Assembly: GCF_003573695.1 (NCBI RefSeq)
Contig: NC_039362.1
Span: 200,127,215-200,191,214, forward strand
Length of the DNA stretch: 64,000 nucleotides
Direction: 5' to 3'
From: Papaver somniferum
Lineage: Eukaryota; Streptophyta; Magnoliopsida; Ranunculales; Papaveraceae
Shown: one piece after another, positions 58,639-64,000 of the stretch
How positions within the stretch are numbered: position 1 is the first letter of the stretch
Layout of the letters: each line of letters starts with the position of its first letter
Program-made: the position numbers and the translations under genes
Notes under the pieces: generated by a model
What the model was told of the DNA's origin: nothing
Seen by the model: only the letters and a program-made list of their open reading frames with translations
Database searches by the model: none

Positions 58639-59949
58639 AGGAACCTTTAACTGAGGAAACTAAAACAATTTCTAAGGAGTCCCAAGAAATTCCTGATAGG
58701 ATTATTTTTGTGCCTACAGCCCCATATCCTCAGTTATTAACCCCAATAAAGAAGGAGTCAACTTTCAACGAGATAATGGAAATATTTAAGCAGGTGAACA
58801 TCAACATTCCTTTATTAGAAGCAATTAGGCAGATGCCTGCTTATGTCAAGTTCCTTAAAGATCTTTGTACAAGAAAGCGTAAGCTTAATGTTCATAAGAA
58901 AGCCTTTTTAGCTGGTCAAGTAAGTTCAATTCTTCTAAACCAAACACCCCCTAAGTATAAGGACCTTGGATGCCCTACAATATCTTGTGCAATTGGTAAC
59001 CACACTGTCGATAAGGCATTACTTGACTTATGAGATAGTGTTAACTTACTCACGTTTCATGTATACACCCAGCTAGGTTTTGGTAAGTTGAAACCAACCA
59101 AAATGACACTAAAATTAGCTGATAGGTATGTCAAAGTCCCTCGTGGTGTCATAGAGGATGTTCTGATTGAGGTTGATAAGTTTATTTATCCAGTGGATTT
59201 TATTGTTTTAGACACCCAGCCAGTTCAGGAACCCAAGTGCTCAAATCCCGGTGATTTTAGGTCGCCCATTTTTAGCCACAGCTAACGTTGTCATCAACTG
59301 TAGAACCGTACTTATGAACATATCCTTTGGTAATATGACCATTGAACTAAATGTCTTTAATGTTACTAGACAACCTTTTGAGAATGATGAATTAGAAGCA
59401 GTGAATATGATTAGCACTTTAGTTCGGGATTTAGTTCAGGATAATTGGCATGATACTCTATTGGTAGATTCTTTAGATGAATTTGAGGAAACCATTCTCT
59501 TAGACCAAATGTGTGATCAATCTTTAGAAGAAGCCCTTGAGTATTTTAAAGACTCTACGGACCCTGAAATTCAGGCAATAGTGTTAGGTCTTTCTGAGAG
59601 TAATGTTAACCATAAGATTGGGGGTGGAGAAATGGAAGAATCTCTTGAGTATTTTAAGGACTCTGAAGATCCGGAAATTCAAGCAATAGTTAGAGGTTTG
59701 TCTATGAGTAGTGAAAACCCTAAGTTTGGGGGTAGTGATGGTTCTTATGATTGTCACGTATCCCTAATTAGAGTCCCTAACTTGGGACTCGAGCTTTGTG
59801 CATCTGAGATATCACTTGAGTCTATTCAGACTCCGCAACCCGATCCACCTGATACTGTCCAGGAGGTAACTCAGGTATTAGAGACCCGTTTTCGGATGAA
59901 TCTATTTATAAAGATACACATAAGAAGCTCAATTATGCTACCCAGATAA
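58639..59949 (+). pseudogene. Protease-like and C-terminal part of element A polyprotein
   Basis: Frames 58644-59033, 59034-59270 and 59251-59949 continue the gag frame after B. MPAYVKFLKDLCTRKRKL and PTISCAIGNHTVDKALLDL lead to the retropepsin site. There a TGA replaces the Gly codon of the usual D-L/S-G-A triad (LLDL*DSVN), so the active site is destroyed. ILGRPFLATANVVIN follows after a shift. The C-terminal region carries two copies of an E-E-(A/S)-L-E-Y-F-K-D-S-x-D-P-E-I-Q-A-I-V motif (about 59530 and 59637). Element B has the same motif once. No RT follows. Confidence 0.82.
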
Positions 59950-61219
59950 AACCAGTTGTCTTGACAGAAACCTTAGACGAGGATGTGCTCCTTCTTTTCA
60001 TTTTTCTGAACCAGTGATGTTGTCTCATATTTGTGTTAGCTCTATTTGGTCTTGTGGACTCACAATTTTTTCGACTATTGGTATACGACTTTGGAAGGTG
60101 GCAATCCTTTTTGAGGTATTTGATGTCTAGCTAGAGACTTTAAATTTAGCATTTACTGGGAGGCATCCGCGCTCATGCAACACAGTAATATCTTTCCTTA
60201 ACTCTTTTGCTTCAAGTGATAACAGTTTCTCCTTGTTCATGTTTTTAATGTTATCTTTAGACTATTGAGGACAATGTTAGATTTAAGTTTGGGGGTATGG
60301 GAGAAACTTTTTAGTTGCAGTAAAAAAATAAAAATAAATAAACTCCAGAGCCTAGAAATTTATGTTTATTAAGGATGGCACTAACCAGTCTAAGTGGATG
60401 GAAGCATTTTGGTTGTAGGAGTTGAGGAACCAATCTGATTAGATGGAAACATCTAAAGAGTTTATTCATAAAAGCACAGAGCTCAGGTGTTAGAATTAAA
60501 AAAAAAAAACATGGTAGTTTCGCCATATCTCGTTGAATCCTAATCCTTATGTTTTTATTTTTTAAGTGATTTGGTGGGGCACACGATTCAAGTTGTTACC
60601 TTTGCTAGGGTGAAATAGGGTGATTGAGATATCAAAAAAAAAAAAATTAAAAAAAATTAAGACCAGACCATCAGACCAACAGGAATAAATTCAATAAAGT
60701 CGACCACTGGTGCCCTTGTGTATGCCAGTTGTGTTGACCTAGAGTTAGGTTTATCGACCACTGGTCCCCTTGTATATGCTAGTTGTGTTGATATTAGTCA
60801 GACCGGTATCTCAGTCCATTAGGATAGGCCCATCTTGGCAGAGGCCTTCAGACAGATATGGGAAACACCGTTCACTTTAAACCATCTTTTTCTTTATCAT
60901 CTTCTTAATCTTTCCATGTGATTGGTTGACTCCGGTTATGATGTCCAGAAACTATCTGAGTAGAGCTTTGTCACTTTATATGAATTTTAGTATGCTTGAG
61001 TACAAACTCGTGTACAACAATTGGAATTTCGCATCAGGGTACTTCCTCCTGTAGTCAGTGATTGTATGCCAATCAAGGAGATTCTTTAGTGCCTTCCAAG
61101 GTTCTGCGTAGATAACTAGGGTCTGGAGTAATGGTTTTGTGGGTACACCTTTGGTAAACCCTCCCGTGATTAACTCGGTTTTACTTAGTTTTTTTAGTTT
61201 TGCTCGAGGACTAGCAAAT
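59950..61219 (+). other. 3' non-coding region of element A
   Basis: It contains ATTGAGGACAATGTTAGATT and AAGTTTGGGGGTATGG (about 60265-60299). A 38-bp direct repeat starts TCGACCACTGGT (60700-60737 and 60754-60791). GCTCGAGGACTAGCAAATAA lies just before the polypurine tract. Element B shares all of these. Confidence 0.7.
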
Positions 61220-61237
61220 AATAAGTTTGGGGGTATC
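61220..61237 (+). other. Polypurine tract of element A
   Basis: AATAAGTTTGGGGGTATC directly precedes the 3' LTR. Its last five bases equal the TSD, which I take as coincidence. Confidence 0.6.
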
Positions 61238-62436
61238 TGATAGACGCATTTATGTGTCTATTTTTTTCTCAATTCTCTGTAATGTTAGTACTCGATTTTG
61301 TGCTTATTGTGCTATTTTGTGTATTTGTAGGTATTTTTGGGAAATAAAGCTCGATGGACCAAAATGTGGAATTTTACTCGCAAAAAGAAATAAATGAAGT
61401 GGGTTAGGACCAAGAAGAAACATGAAGAATTATTGGGTCAATCATTTGGTTATGAGAGTGTATTAAGCATGGAAGCGTGCCATATCATGTGTAGAAGTGT
61501 GGAGACCATGTGCAAGATACTAATAATTAAAGGATATTTGAAGATATGTGGTTTAATGACGAAAATAAGAAAAATAAAGAAGGAAATCAAGATATTATTC
61601 TTTATGGTTGGAATTAATTAAAAATAATATATTTTCCAAATAAAGAATATTCCGACTGCAATATTTGACACGTGGCTCATTTTTATTGGAGGATTTTGCA
61701 TTGTCCTGACACATGGCGTCACTCCATTAGCCGGAAAATAAAAAATGACATCACTTCATGTAGAAAATTATGGAAGGATTTTCAGAATCCCCACTATAAA
61801 AGGAATCGTATGGAATCATCTCGGGGGGATCTTGGTGGGGGGGAGAGATTGAGAAAAATAGTGAGAGTATTATTTCATATTTTATGTAATCGAGCAATAT
61901 TAGTGAGTGGGAATCAATAAATTTTGTATCCTTTTCACGTTAAATCAATAAATATGATGCTACCTATTTTTTTTATAACATTCATTTACAACATGAGGAG
62001 CTAAACCTCATCACTGGGATGACGGAGGAAGCCAATTCTCAACACTATGATAATTTTATTATATTCTTTTTAAGACTTTTGCCTTAATGTAATTTGAACT
62101 ATGATTTTAAATTAATTAGTTGTGATTTAGTTTGATGGGTTACGCTTAGCGTAGGTGTTTTCATAACTCATGCTTACCATTTACAATTAATGTTTTATGA
62201 AATCTACCTTGGCAAAGATTTAGAGTCAATATTATCATTTTTGGAGTTATAATTGTCTAAGAATTAATATTGAACCATAGTATATGAGTTTGGTGGAATC
62301 CCGATTCTCAGTAACCTCTCAATATTGTCATCATCCTTTGTTTTATTTGCTATATCAATTTTATATTTTAAGTCTAAAATCAACTTCACAAGTCCGAGAA
62401 TCAAATCCTTTTCTTACCACTGTAAAAACTACAACA
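61238..62436 (+). repeat. 3' LTR of element A
   Basis: 1199 bp, TG...CA, colinear with 47395-48628. TATAAAA at about 61795-61801. Confidence 0.93.
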
Positions 62437-62441
62437 GTATC

Positions 62442-62687
62442 TAACCTTGAAAAGTCACAATGTGATAAACAAGGAGAGATTATGGATCTCATTGCCTCTA
62501 TCTAACCCTAGACGTTTGCATCCTCATCGTTATCTTGAGAATATGGGGATTTGTGTCTTTTTAGCTCAATAAGTGTATTTTTGGTTATTTTTTGTTTATA
62601 TCTATATATATCTCTAAAAATACAAAGGCTTTGTTTGTATAGGGTTTCAGTCGTTCACGAACGGTGTGTCTCAAAAGCTTCTGTTCC
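62442..62687 (+). other. Continuation of the sequence interrupted by element A
   Basis: The frame broken at 47395 resumes as NLEKSQCDKQGEIMDLIASI and stops near 62505. The rest is AT-rich leader to the ORF at 62688. Confidence 0.45.
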
Positions 62688-63116
62688 ATGGCACCTGTTA
62701 CTAGATGCAACACAAGCAGGAATGCAACTCTGGCAGCTAACGTACGTCGGTGTACTAGAATCACCTCCACAAGGTTGAAGAAAGTGAAGGCTACAGTTAA
62801 TGGTAAAAATCCTTCCTCAAACTGGTTCTTGGCTTCTTATCTAAGTGATGAAAACTTCAGGAACCTGGTAAAAGAATTCATCAGCAAAAGAAACAGCTTA
62901 AAATCTCGGATCGCTGCATCCTTAGAAGACATAATTCACTATGAACGAATGTTGTCTCAATATACAAACACTGTACGAAAACTGGAAAAAGAACTTAGTA
63001 AGTTGACAGTGTTTTCAAAAGATTTGAAGGAGTTGATTGATCCCATTGTCAATGGACTCTTCAATAACGAGAAGGAGTTCTCTAAAGAAGCTTTGGAAGA
63101 TATCATTGTTGGCTAG
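62688..63116 (+). CDS. Hypothetical coiled-coil protein, 142 aa
   Basis: ATG at 62688 sits in a good plant context (TTCCATGGC). The N-terminus is basic and Arg/Thr/Ser-rich (MAPVTRCNTSRNATLAANVR). Residues about 55-115 are a predicted amphipathic coiled coil (heptad-like LVKEFISKRNSLKSRI, YERMLSQYTNTVRKLEKELS). The C-terminus is acidic (KEALEDIIVG). No known domain is recognised. It lies between Copia-derived sequence and the tandem repeats at 63.5 kb, so it could be an accessory ORF of that retroelement or a small host gene. The frame is intact. Confidence 0.45.
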   Translation: MAPVTRCNTSRNATLAANVRRCTRITSTRLKKVKATVNGKNPSSNWFLASYLSDENFRNLVKEFISKRNSLKSRIAASLEDIIHYERMLSQYTNTVRKLEKELSKLTVFSKDLKELIDPIVNGLFNNEKEFSKEALEDIIVG

Positions 63117-63544
63117 TAAGTCTTCTTTTGGATTAGTTGGAAGAATAACTAGTGTTTTGAATAGCGAAGATTGTGACTACACATAGCTATTTTTGTTTTC
63201 ATCTTCTTGTGTTATTTTTTAGGTTTATTGGTTTTAAATTCTAAAAATATTTGGAGGATGATGTTATGCAGTATTAATATGTTTGATTTTGTGATATTGC
63301 AATTTTTTATGGGATATGTATTGTTTTCGTCCGTGAACTTGAAGGTCTCATATGTTGTCAAAAGTAAAGTCGTTCATAAATTGATATTCGTATTGATAAA
63401 AGGACGAATGGACTTTTGACAATTACAAAATTTATGCATATGCAGTCATTTATTTGATGGAAAATAGGGTAAAATCTTTTGTGTGACAAGGATAAAGTCT
63501 ATTATGTCATTATGCATATAGTGATGGAAAGATAGAATAGATCA
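63117..63544 (+). other. 3' flank of the 142-aa ORF
   Basis: AT-rich with no gene. The plus-strand frame 63207-63419 is hydrophobic and low complexity and has no support. Confidence 0.4.
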
Positions 63545-64000
63545 TTGTATGTATTCCACGGTATTGATCTTCATTGATCCATCATTTTTGTATTACCGTG
63601 AGGCTCCATAACGTGTCTTATGTCGAGCACGATACAACTAAGTTGATTATTTTGTGATTAACTTTGTTTGTTGTTCCGTAAGGTACTTTATGTCGAGCAT
63701 CTTTGAACTAAATTAATCATCTTAGTTGGTTATTTAGTTATTTGCTACGAAAGTCTTCTTTTGTCGAGCAAAACATTTGACAATTAAATATATTACTTCT
63801 GTGATTAGTTTGATTGTGTTTACCAATTAGATTAATTATAGGTTCTCTTGTAATTAGTCTAGTTGAGTATTCATATATTCCACAAGTCCTTGTGTTGAGT
63901 ATATGAACGGCTATACTAATCATGTTCTATTGGTTGATGTAGTCGTATATTACGTAAGGTTTTCCTTATGTTGAGTATGTGAACGATTAAGTTAGTCATC
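63545..64000 (+). repeat. Degenerate tandem repeat, period about 65-90 bp
   Basis: Units share (A/T)CCGTAAGG-like, TTATGT(C/T)GAG(C/T)A and a AAGTTGATTA/AATTAATCAT segment. The TCGAGCA or TTGAGTA core recurs near 63623, 63691, 63755, 63895 and 63974. The array runs off the window. Confidence 0.7.

Larger units (their letters stand above)
47395..62436 (+). mobile_element. Gypsy-like gag-protease LTR element A (hosts nested B)
   Basis: LTRs 47395-48628 and 61238-62436 both start TGATAGACGCATTTATGTGT and end CTACA(G/A)CA. GTATC flanks it at 47390-47394 and 62437-62441. After subtracting B and its TSD the element is about 7.8 kb. Order: LTR, PBS (48634), structured leader, gag (49758-51384), nested B, end of gag and protease-like region, long non-coding 3' region, polypurine tract, LTR. 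I see no RT, RNase H or integrase, so it needs proteins from another element, like described gag-only (TR-GAG) elements. Confidence 0.93.

Noticed and set aside
63207..63419. 70-codon hydrophobic ORF after the coiled-coil ORF
   Set aside because: AT-rich, Phe/Val/Leu composition typical of random frames in T-rich DNA.

Overview
This is nuclear DNA of a flowering plant. The evidence is GT-AG (and some GC-AG) introns, a decayed UPL-type HECT ubiquitin ligase gene, plant mobile domain (PMD) genes, MULE, hAT and Stowaway DNA transposons, L1-type LINEs, a tRNA-derived SINE and Gypsy/Copia LTR retrotransposons. The species cannot be fixed from sequence alone. A eudicot is likely, and a poppy relative is only a guess.

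Layout. (1) 1-10089, minus strand: an unprocessed pseudogene of a UPL1/UPL2-like HECT E3 ligase, still with about 15 recognisable exons. It carries premature stops, frameshifts, a 373-bp Stowaway-like MITE in coding sequence and a Trp where the catalytic Cys should be. (2) 10.1-16.2 kb: MITEs and the 3' part plus LTR of a Gypsy element. (3) 16.2-30 kb: dispersed repeats, a LINE remnant and a 10-kb Mutator-like element (18648-28726). That element encodes two tandem diverged PMD genes, a SANT-like ORF and a FAR1/MuDR-type transposase on the opposite strand, all with stops. (4) 31347-32618, minus: a two-exon gene for an unknown acidic/Ser-rich protein, the only intact-looking multi-exon protein gene here. 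(5) 33450-35813: a second MULE with long TIRs and a perfect 9-bp target-site duplication. (6) 36-46.9 kb: LINE pieces, a hAT element, a tRNA-Ser(TGA) gene, a SINE with 17-bp TSD, and a 1264-bp deletion derivative of the 10-kb MULE family. (7) 46.9-64 kb: a Copia pol remnant interrupted by a Gypsy-like gag-protease element (A, TSD GTATC). A is itself interrupted, in opposite orientation, by a related element (B, TSD AGGAA). The window ends in an unknown 142-aa ORF and degenerate tandem repeats.

The most unusual signal is a family of about 35 short inverted repeats with arms close to GGTTCGGCT / AGCCGAACC around variable AT-rich loops. They lie in the introns and spacers of the 10-kb MULE (five introns or intron-equivalents, plus both intergenic gaps), as eight near-regular units in its deletion derivative, and as three units inside an unrelated Gypsy LTR. 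I saw none in the exons. Some pairs show compensating arm changes. I do not know a described family matching this.

Limits: homologies are recognised from memory of protein families. No alignment or folding program was run, and divergence estimates are by eye.
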